NCBI GenBank assembly: GCA_031548435.1
Contig: JAVBRA010000006.1
Location: 67,406-131,405, forward strand
DNA: 64,000 nucleotides
Direction: 5' to 3'
From: JAVBRA01 sp031548435
Lineage (GTDB): Bacteria; Bacteroidota; Bacteroidia; Bacteroidales; Rikenellaceae
Of this stretch, positions 1 to 9,500 are shown piece after piece; the stretch's first letter is position 1, and each line of letters starts with the position of its first letter. Position numbers and translations under genes: made by a program. Below the pieces are notes generated by a model. It was not told the origin of the DNA, did not search any database, and saw only the letters and a program-made list of their open reading frames with translations.

Positions 1-3000
1 GACGAGGCTGTCCGCATTCTCGGTGATCCTGATCATGGCGGCCGTCATGATCGTGGGCGCGGCCATGCTGCCGTTGCTCAAGATACAGTACAACCCCACC
101 CGCACGCCCAATTCGCTGAGCGTGAGTTATTCATGGAACGGCGCATCGGCATGGGTCATCGAACAGGAGGTGACCTCCAAGATCGAGGGGGTGCTGGCCG
201 GTATTTCGGGCGTGGACGGCATCAACTCGGCCTCGTATTACGGTTCGGGCCGGGTGGATGTCTATTTCAAAAAGGGGGTCAAGAAAGAGATCGCCCGCTT
301 CGAGGTGGCCTCGCAGATCCGCCAGCTTTACAACCGTCTGCCCAAGGGCGTTTCGTATCCCTACATCAATATGTCCACTTCGGGCAGCGCTCAGGTGGGG
401 CCCGTGCTGATCTACACCGTCAACGCCGACAGGTTTTCGTACGATATCATCGAGGCGGCCCGGACGACGTTCGAAAACCCGTTGTCGCGGATCAAAGGAG
501 TGAGCCGGGTGTCGTTTTCGGGGGCGACGCCTTTCGAGTGGGTCATTACCTTCGACCCCAACGCCGCCCGTGCGGCGGGGATATCGGGCAACGACATCAG
601 CAGCGCGTTCGCGGAATATTTCCGCGAGGATATTTTGGGCAGCACCGTTGTCGATTCGGGGCAGGGCGAAACGAGCGTTGCGGTGAAGCTGAAAAACAGC
701 GGCCAGATCAACTTCGACAACATTCCCATCCGGAACCAAAACGGGCGGATCTACTATCTGAAAGACTTCGCCCGGGTCGCCTATCAGGAGAGCAAGCCCC
801 TGTCGTACAGCCGACTCAACGGCCTCAACCGGGTGGGAATGTACATCTACCCCGAGCGGGGCATCAACACCCTGACGGTCACCCAGCAGGCCAAAGAGGC
901 GATCGCCTCGCTGGAGGAGAGCCTGCCCGAAGGATTTTCGCTCCAGCTGGAAAGCGACAGCTCGGAATACCTGAAACAGGAACTGAATAAGATCACATTG
1001 CGTTGCGTGTTGTCGCTGGCCATACTGTTGCTGTTTGTCTTTGCCGTCAGCCGCAGCCTGAGGTATATGTTGGTTATATTCATCACCATTGTGGCCAACA
1101 TTCTGATGGCGGTGATATTCTATGTGACCACCGGCACCGAGATCCACCTTTATTCGCTGGCGGGCATCACCATCTCCATCGGGTTGATCATCGACACGTC
1201 GATCATCATGATCGACCATTACAGCTACTACAAAGACCGGCGGGCGTTCGCCGCCATCCTGGGAGCGCTGCTGACCACCATCGCCGCCCTGTGCATCATT
1301 TTCTTCCTGCCCGACAACCAGAAGGCCGACCTGGTCGATTTCGCCAAGGTTATCATCATCAACCTGTCGGTGTCGTTGCTGATCGCCTTGTTGTTCATTC
1401 CGTCGATCCTCGAAAAGCTGCCCGTGGGAAAGGGAATTACCAAAAAATCCGTGCGGGGCCGGCGCCGGGTGGCCCGCCGGACAAGGCGTTATGGCCGGTT
1501 CATCGCCTGGAGCCGGCGGCACCGGTGGCTGTATGTCGTTTTATTCGTTCTGGGGTTCGGCCTGCCCATCCATCATCTGCCCTCGCGGTTGGGGGTGCAA
1601 AACCAGGAGCCGGCCAACAAATTCCATAAGGTCTATAACAAAACCATCGGGAGCCAGTGGTACCAGAACCACAAAAAGACATTTGAGACCGTTCTGGGCG
1701 GAAGCTACCGGCTGTTTTCCACGGCAACGGCATCGTCGTACAAGCGCCGCGAGCCCGAACGGAAAATGATCTCGGTCAGGGCCCAGATGCCACAGGGGTG
1801 CTCGGTGCACCAACTGAACGACATTGTTGTGCAGATGGAGAACTTCATCGGCAGGTTCGAACAGGTCGACCTGTTCCAGACCTCGGTCGATTCGTATAAC
1901 AGCTCGTCCATTTCCATCACGTTCAAAAAAGAGTTCGAGAACACCGGCTTCCCGTTGCAGCTCAAGCGGATGCTGATCGAAAAGGCGATGGCTTACGGCG
2001 GGGCCACCTGGCAGATAAGCGGCATTGACGACCAGTCGTTCAACAACAACGTGATGGGCGGCGATTATAAAAATTACAATATCAAATTCACCGGCTACAA
2101 TTACGACATGCTCTACCGCTACGCCCAGAATATGGTCGACTCGCTGAGCGTGAACCCCCGCGTGTCGGCCCCGCTGATTTTCGGGAGCATGGGGTGGGGG
2201 AACAGCGAGCTGAAGATGGAGTATTACCTGAAGTACGACATGGAGAAGGTGGTGGTTCGGGACATCGACCTGGGCGGCTATTTCGACTACCTGGGCCAGC
2301 AGTTGTACAACTCGCCGCTGCCGCGTGTTTTCGACGGCGTCAACTTTACCCCGGTGGTGCTGGCCTCTTCCGAGAAAGACAACTTCGACCTGTGGCACAT
2401 CAAGAACGACCTGGTCGAGGTCGATTCGATCCGGTTGAAACTGCTGGACTTCGGGGCCGTCGACCGGCGTAAAATGGGGAACGACATTTATCGCAACAAC
2501 CAGGAATATGTGCTTTACGTCGGGTTCGATTTCATCGGCTCGTACGATTTGGCGGGCAAACTGATGAAATCGAGGATCGATGAGTTCAACGACCGCATCC
2601 TGCCCATCGGGTACAAAGCCTCGAACGAACAAGGGGGGTGGGGGAACTGGGCTCAGGCCAGTTGGCGTCAATTCCTGCTGATTCTGCTCATTGCTACCAT
2701 CATATTCTTTATTTGTTCCATTCTGTTCGAATCGTTTGTCAAGCCGCTGCTGATCATCATGATGATCCCCTTTTCGTTCATCGGGGTGTTCCTGGTGCTG
2801 CACTTCCTGAAAATCCGGTTCGACCAGGGGGTTTTCGCCTCGTTTGTCATGTTGTGCGGCATCGTGGTCAATGCGGGCATTTATATCGTCAACGAATACA
2901 ACGTCATCCGGTCGAATAAGCCCTCGCTGCCTCCGTTGCGGGTTTACTTCAAGGCCTTCAACCGCAAGGTGGTGCCCATCATGCTGACCATCGTGTCGAC

Positions 3001-3175
3001 GGTGCTGGGGCTTATTCCGTTCCTGATCAACAGCAAGGACGATGTGTTCTGGTATTCGTTCGCCATCGGGGTGATGGGGGGGATGGTGTTTTCGATCGTC
3101 GCCCTGGTTGTCGTCCTGCCGGTGTTTATGCCTTTTGGGGAAAAACGAAAAACGAAAACAATCCGGTTGCCATGA
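1..3175 (+). CDS. RND-family efflux permease (5' end outside window)
   Basis: Inner-membrane proton-driven pump subunit of a tripartite RND exporter. The open frame runs back to the first base, so the true start is upstream; a GTG at 23 is internal. What is visible begins inside the first transmembrane helix, followed by the porter-domain opening (IQYNPTRTPNSLSV) typical of the AcrB/CusA/MMPL superfamily. A first transmembrane bundle lies at roughly residues 325-460 and contains acidic residues within a helix (IGLIIDTSIIMIDH), as expected for proton relay. The second periplasmic half follows, then a last bundle from about residue 880. The length of about 1,055 residues suits an AcrB-like protein. 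Its stop overlaps the next start in ATGA, and a TolC-type gene closes the same gene run, so permease and outer-membrane channel are co-located. The periplasmic adaptor is presumably upstream. Substrate unknown. Confidence 0.93.
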   Translation, partial: TRLSAFSVILIMAAVMIVGAAMLPLLKIQYNPTRTPNSLSVSYSWNGASAWVIEQEVTSKIEGVLAGISGVDGINSASYYGSGRVDVYFKKGVKKEIARFEVASQIRQLYNRLPKGVSYPYINMSTSGSAQVGPVLIYTVNADRFSYDIIEAARTTFENPLSRIKGVSRVSFSGATPFEWVITFDPNAARAAGISGNDISSAFAEYFREDILGSTVVDSGQGETSVAVKLKNSGQINFDNIPIRNQNGRIYYLKDFARVAYQESKPLSYSRLNGLNRVGMYIYPERGINTLTVTQQAKEAIASLEESLPEGFSLQLESDSSEYLKQELNKITLRCVLSLAILLLFVFAVSRSLRYMLVIFITIVANILMAVIFYVTTGTEIHLYSLAGITISIGLIIDTSIIMIDHYSYYKDRRAFAAILGALLTTIAALCIIFFLPDNQKADLVDFAKVIIINLSVSLLIALLFIPSILEKLPVGKGITKKSVRGRRRVARRTRRYGRFIAWSRRHRWLYVVLFVLGFGLPIHHLPSRLGVQNQEPANKFHKVYNKTIGSQWYQNHKKTFETVLGGSYRLFSTATASSYKRREPERKMISVRAQMPQGCSVHQLNDIVVQMENFIGRFEQVDLFQTSVDSYNSSSISITFKKEFENTGFPLQLKRMLIEKAMAYGGATWQISGIDDQSFNNNVMGGDYKNYNIKFTGYNYDMLYRYAQNMVDSLSVNPRVSAPLIFGSMGWGNSELKMEYYLKYDMEKVVVRDIDLGGYFDYLGQQLYNSPLPRVFDGVNFTPVVLASSEKDNFDLWHIKNDLVEVDSIRLKLLDFGAVDRRKMGNDIYRNNQEYVLYVGFDFIGSYDLAGKLMKSRIDEFNDRILPIGYKASNEQGGWGNWAQASWRQFLLILLIATIIFFICSILFESFVKPLLIIMMIPFSFIGVFLVLHFLKIRFDQGVFASFVMLCGIVVNAGIYIVNEYNVIRSNKPSLPPLRVYFKAFNRKVVPIMLTIVSTVLGLIPFLINSKDDVFWYSFAIGVMGGMVFSIVALVVVLPVFMPFGEKRKTKTIRLP

Positions 3176-4989
3176 AATACGTGCGCTTTGTTTCGGGGCT
3201 GATTGCGGTGGCGGGGTTGTTGGCAACCGTCATCGTCAATCATGCGGCCGAGACGCTGGAACAGTCGCGCTGGTTTCTGCAGGCGTCGGCCTTGCTTGCT
3301 GCGGTTTCGTTTCTGAACGCGGTGTTGTTCGGCGGGTGCCGCATTTCGCTTGTCGATTGCCTGGTGGTTGCCTTTGCGGGGTATGTGGTGTTCGGCTATT
3401 TCCATTCCGGGTCGGTGATGCCTGCCCGGTTGGCGGTGTTTTTACTGTTGGTGTCGGGGTATTTCGGTTTGCGGATCGTGTTTGCGTCCGGGAAGGCGAT
3501 TATTCCATGTGCCATTTTACTTCTGTTGGCTGCCGGGGTATACGAGGCGTTTCTGGGATTTTCGCAACTGTACGGGTTTCGCTCGTCGAACCACCATATA
3601 TTCCGGATCACCGGCACGTTTTTCAATCCGGGACCTTACGGAGGATACCTCGCTGTTGTTCTTTCCGTTGCCGTCGGATACGCTGCAGCCAATTATACGG
3701 ACTGTGCAAAGAGGCTGGGGCAGCTTAAAAGTATAAAAGAGATTGACCAGCCGTTGGTTTTGTTCATTTGCTCGGTCGTTGCAACGATCGCATTGCTGCT
3801 GGTGCTGCCGGCGACCATGAGCCGGGCGGCGTGGCTGGCGCTTCTGGCCGCTGTTGCAGTGGCCTGTTTGATTGAATTGCCGGTATTCGGCCGATTGAAA
3901 CAAATCATCCGCAAGAATAAAAAACAGGCATTGATCGTGGGTGGGAGCGGCGTGCTGATCCTTGCCCTGCTCCTGATCGGGGTCTATTTTATGAAAAAAG
4001 ATTCTGCCGACGGACGCCTGCTGATGTGGAAGATATCGGCCGGGGCGATGGCTGACCATCCGGTGCTCGGCGTGGGTATGGGCTATTTCCCGGGGGCGTA
4101 TGCCGACAAACAGGCCGAATATTTTTCCGTTCCCCGCAGTCAGACCGAGACGCTTGTGGCCGGATGCCCCGAATACGGGTTTAACGAATACCTGCAAATG
4201 GGCGTGGAGTTCGGGCTGGCGGGGTTGCTGCTGTTTCTGTCCATCGCGGGGCTGGTTCTGTGGAACCTGATAAAAAGCGGTGGCTATCGGCGTTACTTTG
4301 CATACGGACTGATTGCGTTGCTGGCGTTTGCGTTTTTTTCGTATCCGTTCAGCCTGTTGCCGTTTTTGATCCTGTCGGTGATGTTCTTTGCTGCCGGAGG
4401 TGGGGCCCCTGCGCTTTCGGGGCCGCGGTGGGGCAGGATGTTTTTTATTGTTGCCGCCGTCGCTTCGGTGGTTCTGAACATCTTTATCCAAAGAGGGCAA
4501 AAGTCATTTTTTGAAGCGCACAGGGAATACCGTACGGTTCGCATGTTCTATAATATGGAGCATTACCAGCAGGCCGAAGAGGGGTACAAAGAGTTGTATC
4601 CGGCCATGAGGGGCAGCTATAAGTACCTGTTCGAGTATGGCCATGCCCTCAATAAATTGGGGCGGTACCGCGAGAGCAACCGTTTGTTGGAACAGGGCGT
4701 GCGACTGAGTTCCGATCCCATGTTCCATAACATCATGGGCAACAATTATAAGGCGCTCGGGCAGCCGGACCGGGCGGAAGCGTGTTATCTGCGCGCGCAC
4801 CGCATCGTTCCCGGCAGAATGTATCCGTTGTACCTGCTCGCGAAACTTTATGCCGAGACGGGACAGCGGGACAAGGGCCTCGAAATGGCCCGAAGGGTGC
4901 TGGAAACCGCCCCGAAAGTCCCATCGCCGGCAACCCGGGACATGCAGGACGAAATGGAGGCGCTTTTGAACTCCGATCAGAAGGAATAA
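3172..4989 (+). CDS. O-antigen ligase/Wzy-like membrane protein with C-terminal TPRs
   Basis: Polytopic inner-membrane protein of 605 residues. The first ~415 residues contain about ten hydrophobic helices and a large periplasmic loop with the pattern of the O-antigen ligase/polymerase (Wzy_C) family, including GRLLMWKISAGAMADHPVLG, a typical family signature region. The last ~190 residues are soluble and made of tetratricopeptide repeats (for example YKELYPAMRGSYKYLFEYGHALNKLGRY and the segments after it, shortened: repeat units near residues 465-600). It is translationally coupled to the RND gene by a 4-base overlap. In Bacteroidota such ligase/TPR proteins are often found away from lipopolysaccharide clusters and near secreted-peptide genes (recalled neighbourhood pattern, not verified here). 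Its presence beside a signal peptidase and a TolC channel makes a dedicated role in this export operon likelier than general O-antigen ligation, but the substrate cannot be read from the sequence. Confidence 0.82.
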   Translation: MKYVRFVSGLIAVAGLLATVIVNHAAETLEQSRWFLQASALLAAVSFLNAVLFGGCRISLVDCLVVAFAGYVVFGYFHSGSVMPARLAVFLLLVSGYFGLRIVFASGKAIIPCAILLLLAAGVYEAFLGFSQLYGFRSSNHHIFRITGTFFNPGPYGGYLAVVLSVAVGYAAANYTDCAKRLGQLKSIKEIDQPLVLFICSVVATIALLLVLPATMSRAAWLALLAAVAVACLIELPVFGRLKQIIRKNKKQALIVGGSGVLILALLLIGVYFMKKDSADGRLLMWKISAGAMADHPVLGVGMGYFPGAYADKQAEYFSVPRSQTETLVAGCPEYGFNEYLQMGVEFGLAGLLLFLSIAGLVLWNLIKSGGYRRYFAYGLIALLAFAFFSYPFSLLPFLILSVMFFAAGGGAPALSGPRWGRMFFIVAAVASVVLNIFIQRGQKSFFEAHREYRTVRMFYNMEHYQQAEEGYKELYPAMRGSYKYLFEYGHALNKLGRYRESNRLLEQGVRLSSDPMFHNIMGNNYKALGQPDRAEACYLRAHRIVPGRMYPLYLLAKLYAETGQRDKGLEMARRVLETAPKVPSPATRDMQDEMEALLNSDQKE

Positions 4990-5002
4990 CAGATCTTTGT
5001 TG

Positions 5003-5010
5003 TATCTTTG
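5003..5010 (+). promoter_or_regulatory. Candidate -7 box for the transglutaminase-lepB-tolC genes
   Basis: TATCTTTG matches the Bacteroidota -7 consensus TAnnTTTG and lies 57 bases before the ATG at 5067. No good -33 TTTG is seen at the expected distance, so this may be a secondary promoter inside the operon. Confidence 0.45.
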
Positions 5011-5066
5011 AGGATGAACCTTGTTGTTCCCGGAGAGCGGAGGGGTGCGTAATTTGAATTGAGCGT

Positions 5067-6941
5067 ATGAAAAAACATTACTTTTTTCGGTTGTTGTTTG
5101 TTGTGCCACTGGTGTTGATCTCGTGTGCCGATCATTCGCGGAAATTGCAACAGGCGTTGAATCATAGCAATGAGAATCGTTCCGAGTTAGAAAAAGTGCT
5201 GCAATATTATTCTGCGAGCGAGGGCGACAGTCTGAAGTTACGGGCAGCGGAATTTCTGATTGCGAACATGCCGGGGCACTTCACTCTGGGAGGGGAATAC
5301 ATGGATAACTTCGTACGCGCAATCGACTCATTGTATGGCAACGAGCCGCATTTCAAACGGCGCACCATGTACCTTGCTCCGTTCGATTACCCGATGGTCG
5401 CCAATAGCCTTGAAATACAAGAAGACATTAAAGCCGTTTCGGCCGATTACCTGATTCGCAGCATCGACCGCTCGTTCGAGGTGTGGGAACAATGTCCGTG
5501 GCTGCGGGAACTGGGCTGGGATGACTTCTGCGAGTACCTTCTGCCGTACCGCATCTGGCACGAGCCGCTGGACAACTGGAAGGATTCGACAACGGTGGGC
5601 GACGCCATTGCGGCCGAGGTCGCTTTCTACCGCGATGCCGCTACTCGCATATCGATTGCCAAGCAGGTGGTCAAGGATAAGTTTTTCACCGATCCGGGGC
5701 AGATGGTCGACTTTGCGATGCCAGATCCGCGGATGGAGGACTACTGGTACGATTGCGTCCCGATCGCCCTGTACGAGGTGGCGGGGTTGCGTTCGGCAGG
5801 GATTCCGGCGGCCATCGACTATGTGCCGTTTCTGCCCAGCCTCGATCACCGGCATTACTGGCCCGTGATGATCGACCCGAAGTATCCGAACGGGATGACT
5901 ACGGAATATGTCTATCCCGACCTGGCGAAGGTGTTGCGCAAGACGTTCTCGGGCAATCCGGTTCCGGAGGCGGGCCGAAGTGAGTATGTTCCGCAGATAT
6001 TGTCCGATCCGTTCGGCCGGGATGTGACGGAGAAATATGTCGCTGTTTCGGATATCGAGATCAAGCCGCAAATCACAGGCAAAAAACCGAAATACGTTTA
6101 CCTGGCCGTGTTCAACGACCGTCAATGGCAACCGGTGTGGTGGGCGGAACTCAAAGGGCGGAAAGCGACCTTCACCAAGATGGGCCGTTCGGTGATGTAC
6201 CTGCCGGTTTATTACCGGGGGCTGGAGGAACTGCCTTGTGGCTGGCCGTTTTCGGTCGATTATCAGGGACGCCGGACGACCTATGTTCCGGACACGGTTC
6301 ATACGCAAACCATGACGCTTACCCGCAAGTTCCCGGCGGATTATTTCTACAAGGGTATGTGGAATCGGGGATTGGAAGGTTCGCATATGGAAGCGTCCAA
6401 CGATAAAAACTTCAAGACAGCCGATACGATCTTCGTTGTCGGCAAAAACCCGCTGATGGATGCGCAGGTTGTGCCGGTGAGTACGGATAAAAAATACCGC
6501 TACTGGCGTTATGTGACAAATACTGACAAAAGCTATCTGGCCGAGCTGTCGTTTTACGACGCTCAAGGGAGTGAAATCCCGCTGGGGCCGGATAGGTTGT
6601 TCAACGCAGAGGCGAATGCAGTCAAGATGTACGACAAAGACCCTTTGACCTTCGGGAAGATCAATATGTGGGTCGGTTTTGACTTTGGCGCTCCGGTGGC
6701 GGTCGGCCGGATCGGGTACACCCCCCGCACCGATATGAACGGCGTTTATCCGGGCGACACTTACGAGTTGTTGTACTGGGGTTCCGATGGCTGGGTGTCG
6801 ATGGGGCGGAAGGTTGCTTCAGACTACTCTATTGAGTATGAAAATGCCCCCTCGAACGCCGTTTATTGGCTCCGGAACCTGACCGAAGGCGAAGAAGAAC
6901 GGATATTTACCTATGATGAGGGAACTGTAAGGTTCTGGTAG
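5067..6941 (+). CDS. Transglutaminase-like lipoprotein with C-terminal discoidin-like domain
   Basis: Predicted lipoprotein of 624 residues: the N-terminus is charged and hydrophobic and ends in a lipobox-like LVLISC (Cys20). The core carries a papain/transglutaminase arrangement: Cys230 in WYDCVPIALYEVAGLR, followed by His261/His263 in DHRHYWP and Asp270 in VMID, a spacing suited to a Cys-His-Asp triad. The segment AGLRSAGIPAAIDYVP is the usual conserved stretch after the catalytic cysteine. The final ~140 residues (from KYRYWRYVTNTDKSYLAEL) resemble an F5/8-type C (discoidin) carbohydrate-binding domain. It lies 5 bases before a signal peptidase I gene and between two export genes, suggesting it acts in the periplasm or outer membrane on the same substrate as the operon. 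Whether it is a protease, amidase or cross-linking enzyme cannot be decided. Confidence 0.82.
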   Translation: MKKHYFFRLLFVVPLVLISCADHSRKLQQALNHSNENRSELEKVLQYYSASEGDSLKLRAAEFLIANMPGHFTLGGEYMDNFVRAIDSLYGNEPHFKRRTMYLAPFDYPMVANSLEIQEDIKAVSADYLIRSIDRSFEVWEQCPWLRELGWDDFCEYLLPYRIWHEPLDNWKDSTTVGDAIAAEVAFYRDAATRISIAKQVVKDKFFTDPGQMVDFAMPDPRMEDYWYDCVPIALYEVAGLRSAGIPAAIDYVPFLPSLDHRHYWPVMIDPKYPNGMTTEYVYPDLAKVLRKTFSGNPVPEAGRSEYVPQILSDPFGRDVTEKYVAVSDIEIKPQITGKKPKYVYLAVFNDRQWQPVWWAELKGRKATFTKMGRSVMYLPVYYRGLEELPCGWPFSVDYQGRRTTYVPDTVHTQTMTLTRKFPADYFYKGMWNRGLEGSHMEASNDKNFKTADTIFVVGKNPLMDAQVVPVSTDKKYRYWRYVTNTDKSYLAELSFYDAQGSEIPLGPDRLFNAEANAVKMYDKDPLTFGKINMWVGFDFGAPVAVGRIGYTPRTDMNGVYPGDTYELLYWGSDGWVSMGRKVASDYSIEYENAPSNAVYWLRNLTEGEEERIFTYDEGTVRFW

Positions 6942-6946
6942 GTGAA

Positions 6947-7837
6947 ATGAAAAAAAGAGTGAAACATATCGTGCTGAAGACCCTGGAATATGCCTCCTGG
7001 GGCGTGATCGTATACACCTTGCTGATGGTGCTGTATCACGGCAGCCGGGTGTTTTTGTGGGATCAATTTATCATCCCCACCCAATCGATGGAACCGACGC
7101 TTATTCCCGGCGACCGGATCGTGGTCAATAAACTGATTTTCGGAGGACGGATTTATAAAAGCCTTGATTTCGATAAAGATACGCCGATGGAATCTTGGCG
7201 GATGTCGGGTTTCAGAAAAATAAAACCGAACGATGTGGTGGTGTTCAACTACGCCTACGGGTATGGCGGGCATAAGATCGCGTTCGAGATCAATTTCGTT
7301 TACGCCAAACGATGCATCGGGACACCCGGCGACAGTGTGTCGATCGTAAATGGGTTTTACAGGAACAACCGCTTCGGCGGCGATTTGGGGTATATACCGG
7401 CTGAAAGGCAGCTGGCGTCAATGCCCGACAGCCTCATCGACGACGGGTTGCTGCACACCATCCCGTTCGATAAGAAGAACTACGGCTGGACGATCAAAAA
7501 CATGGGCCCGCTCTATGTTCCCCGCGCAGGAGGGCGCGTTGCGCTCGACAGTATCAGCTGCAAGCTGTACAAAGATCTGATCGAGTTTGAGACGGGAGAG
7601 CCGCTGGAGGTCACTGACCAAGGAGTGGCCCTCGGCGGGCGTCCGGCGGGCGATTACGTTTTTAAGGGCAACTATTATTTCATGTGCGGCGACAATGTCT
7701 TCAACTCCCAGGACGGGAGGTACGTGGGATTTGTGCCCGAAGAGTTTATCGTGGGAGTGGCTAAGTTTATCTCCTATTCCCGCGACCGGAGTACGGGGAA
7801 ATTCAGGTGGGGCCGGTTTTGTGAAAAAATCAAATAG
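6947..7837 (+). CDS. lepB: Signal peptidase I (S26 family)
   Basis: Membrane-anchored serine peptidase that removes signal peptides. One transmembrane helix (about residues 14-36) is followed by the catalytic Ser47 in IPTQSMEPTL and the general-base Lys121 in AKRCIGTPGD, the same order and context as in E. coli LepB. The C-terminal box E is present as GDNVFNSQDGRYVGFVPEE. At 296 residues it has an insertion between the catalytic boxes that is common in Bacteroidota. It is separated by 5 bases from the upstream transglutaminase-like gene and by 9 bases from the tolC-like gene, so it is co-transcribed with an export system rather than with lepA or ribosome genes. It may be an accessory, substrate-dedicated peptidase; a housekeeping copy would be expected elsewhere in the genome. 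Confidence 0.93.
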   Translation: MKKRVKHIVLKTLEYASWGVIVYTLLMVLYHGSRVFLWDQFIIPTQSMEPTLIPGDRIVVNKLIFGGRIYKSLDFDKDTPMESWRMSGFRKIKPNDVVVFNYAYGYGGHKIAFEINFVYAKRCIGTPGDSVSIVNGFYRNNRFGGDLGYIPAERQLASMPDSLIDDGLLHTIPFDKKNYGWTIKNMGPLYVPRAGGRVALDSISCKLYKDLIEFETGEPLEVTDQGVALGGRPAGDYVFKGNYYFMCGDNVFNSQDGRYVGFVPEEFIVGVAKFISYSRDRSTGKFRWGRFCEKIK

Positions 7838-7846
7838 TTTAAGGAT

Positions 7847-9328
7847 ATGCGTCGATTATTGACATTGTTTGTTTGTGCGGCATCGTTTTCCGTGTGTCCG
7901 GCAGCGCAGGGGCAGGCCGGCGGGCTTACCCTGGGCGACGTGATACGACTGGCCCAGCAAAAATCCATTGCGGGCATGGGGTACCGCAACATTTACCGGT
8001 CGAACTACTGGCAGTACCGATCGTTTCAGGCCGACCGCCTTCCGTCGCTCAACTTCGGGGTGGGGCTGTTCGAGTTTGACCGCTCGTTGAGGTTGTTGCA
8101 GGATGCCCAGACCGGCCTGATGTCGTACATCGAGAACTACAACATGAACAACCAAGCCCGTCTGTCGATCAACCAGCGTGTGGCGGCCACCGGAGGCACG
8201 CTCTCGCTCTACTCTTCGCTGTCGCGGTTTGACCAATACGAGCCCGTGCGCGAGATCACTTACTACTCGCAGCCGGTGACCCTGTCGTATCTGCAACCGC
8301 TTTGGTCGTTCAACCAAATGAAGTGGGATCAGAAACTCGAACCGCTCAAGTTCGAGAAAGCCAAAAAAGAGTACCTCGAATCGATGGAAAGCATCACCAT
8401 CAATGCCTCTTCCCTGTTCTGGGAGGTGGCCATCCAGCAGATCAATTATGATATCGCTCGGAAAAACTACGAGAACACGAAAAAGATGTACCAGATCGCT
8501 TCCGAGCGGTTCAAGCTGGGGAGCGTCAAGAAAAACGACCTGCTGCAACTGGAACTGCGGATGTTCAACGACAGCATCGCCATCAACGACACCGAACTCC
8601 AGCTTGTCAAGCAGAAGATGCAGCTCTGCTCTTATATCGGGTACAACGAGGACGATGATGTGAGGCTGAACCTCGATTATGCGCTGCCCGACGTGGCGAT
8701 GGAGTACGGTAAAGTGCTTGAACTGTCGCTGAAAAACTCGTCGTTCCAGCTCAGTCAGCACATCGAAGACATGAGCGCCGACATGGCTATTGCCCAGGCC
8801 AGGGGGAACCGGCGCATCTCGGCCGAGGTGCATACCCGGTTCGGGTTGTCGAACAGTTCGAACGATATCGGAACCGTTTATAAAAATCCGCTGGATCAGG
8901 AGGTGTTCGGTTTTTCGCTCGAAATGCCCATCATGGACTGGGGGATGGGAAAAGGCCGGGTGAGGATGGCCCAGTCGCGTGCCGAGGCGACAAAAAGCGG
9001 CATCATGCAGGCGCAGATCGACTATGAACAGGACATCCGCATCAAAGTGATCCAGTTCAACAACCAGAAACAGCAGTGCGAAATCGCCCGCCGGGCCAAG
9101 GAAATCGCAGACGAACGGTACGAAATCGTGCTGGAAGACTTTGCCCGCGGCACGGTGACGGTGACCGATTTCAATACGGCCCAATCCGAAAAAGATGCTG
9201 CCAACCGAAACTATGTCAGTCAGTTGAGTAATTATTGGACGTACTATTTCACTTTGCGGAAAAAGATGCTTTACGACTTTATTTCGGGAACCGATATCTC
9301 GGCCGAGTTCGATAAAATCGTGGAGTAG
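7847..9328 (+). CDS. TolC-family outer-membrane efflux protein
   Basis: Outer-membrane channel of 493 residues with a cleavable signal peptide (about residues 1-22, ending near AAQGQA). The two-fold repeated coiled-coil pattern of OEP/TolC proteins is seen: LTLGDVIRLAQQKSI opens the first half and long amphipathic helices rich in Gln, Asn and Glu recur around residues 170-260 and 370-450. The segment ERFKLGSVKKNDLLQLEL is the family's typical turn and helix. It completes the export path with the RND permease at the start of the window, and is the last gene of the run; a bidirectional hairpin follows at 9464-9500. Confidence 0.93.
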   Translation: MRRLLTLFVCAASFSVCPAAQGQAGGLTLGDVIRLAQQKSIAGMGYRNIYRSNYWQYRSFQADRLPSLNFGVGLFEFDRSLRLLQDAQTGLMSYIENYNMNNQARLSINQRVAATGGTLSLYSSLSRFDQYEPVREITYYSQPVTLSYLQPLWSFNQMKWDQKLEPLKFEKAKKEYLESMESITINASSLFWEVAIQQINYDIARKNYENTKKMYQIASERFKLGSVKKNDLLQLELRMFNDSIAINDTELQLVKQKMQLCSYIGYNEDDDVRLNLDYALPDVAMEYGKVLELSLKNSSFQLSQHIEDMSADMAIAQARGNRRISAEVHTRFGLSNSSNDIGTVYKNPLDQEVFGFSLEMPIMDWGMGKGRVRMAQSRAEATKSGIMQAQIDYEQDIRIKVIQFNNQKQQCEIARRAKEIADERYEIVLEDFARGTVTVTDFNTAQSEKDAANRNYVSQLSNYWTYYFTLRKKMLYDFISGTDISAEFDKIVE

Positions 9329-9463
9329 GGCGGTTGTTCCGGCTTGCGGTGCTGTTTATAGCGGGTTTTCGCGGACAACCTGTGAATCTGTCCGCCGGTG
9401 TCGTCGGGGCGGGCGCCGATCGGGAAGGCCGTGCAGGGGCAGATGGTTCCGGTTATGGTTATA

Positions 9464-9500
9464 AAAAAGCGTTCCCGCCTGAAAGGCGGGAACGCTTTTT
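9464..9500. terminator. Bidirectional terminator between tolC-like gene and AraC gene
   Basis: Perfect 17-bp stem (arms 9464-9480 and 9484-9500) with a 3-base loop, A-rich on one side and T-rich on the other, so it can end transcription from both directions. It overlaps the stop codon of the convergent AraC gene. Confidence 0.88.

Noticed and set aside
131..1522. Long minus-strand open frame opposite the RND permease
   Set aside because: Composition is His/Gln/Asp/Arg-rich shadow sequence typical of the antisense of GC-rich codons; the plus-strand frame has clear RND motifs. The same applies to long antisense frames opposite the hexosaminidase, mutS, rmuC, ABC-F, glnN and secA.
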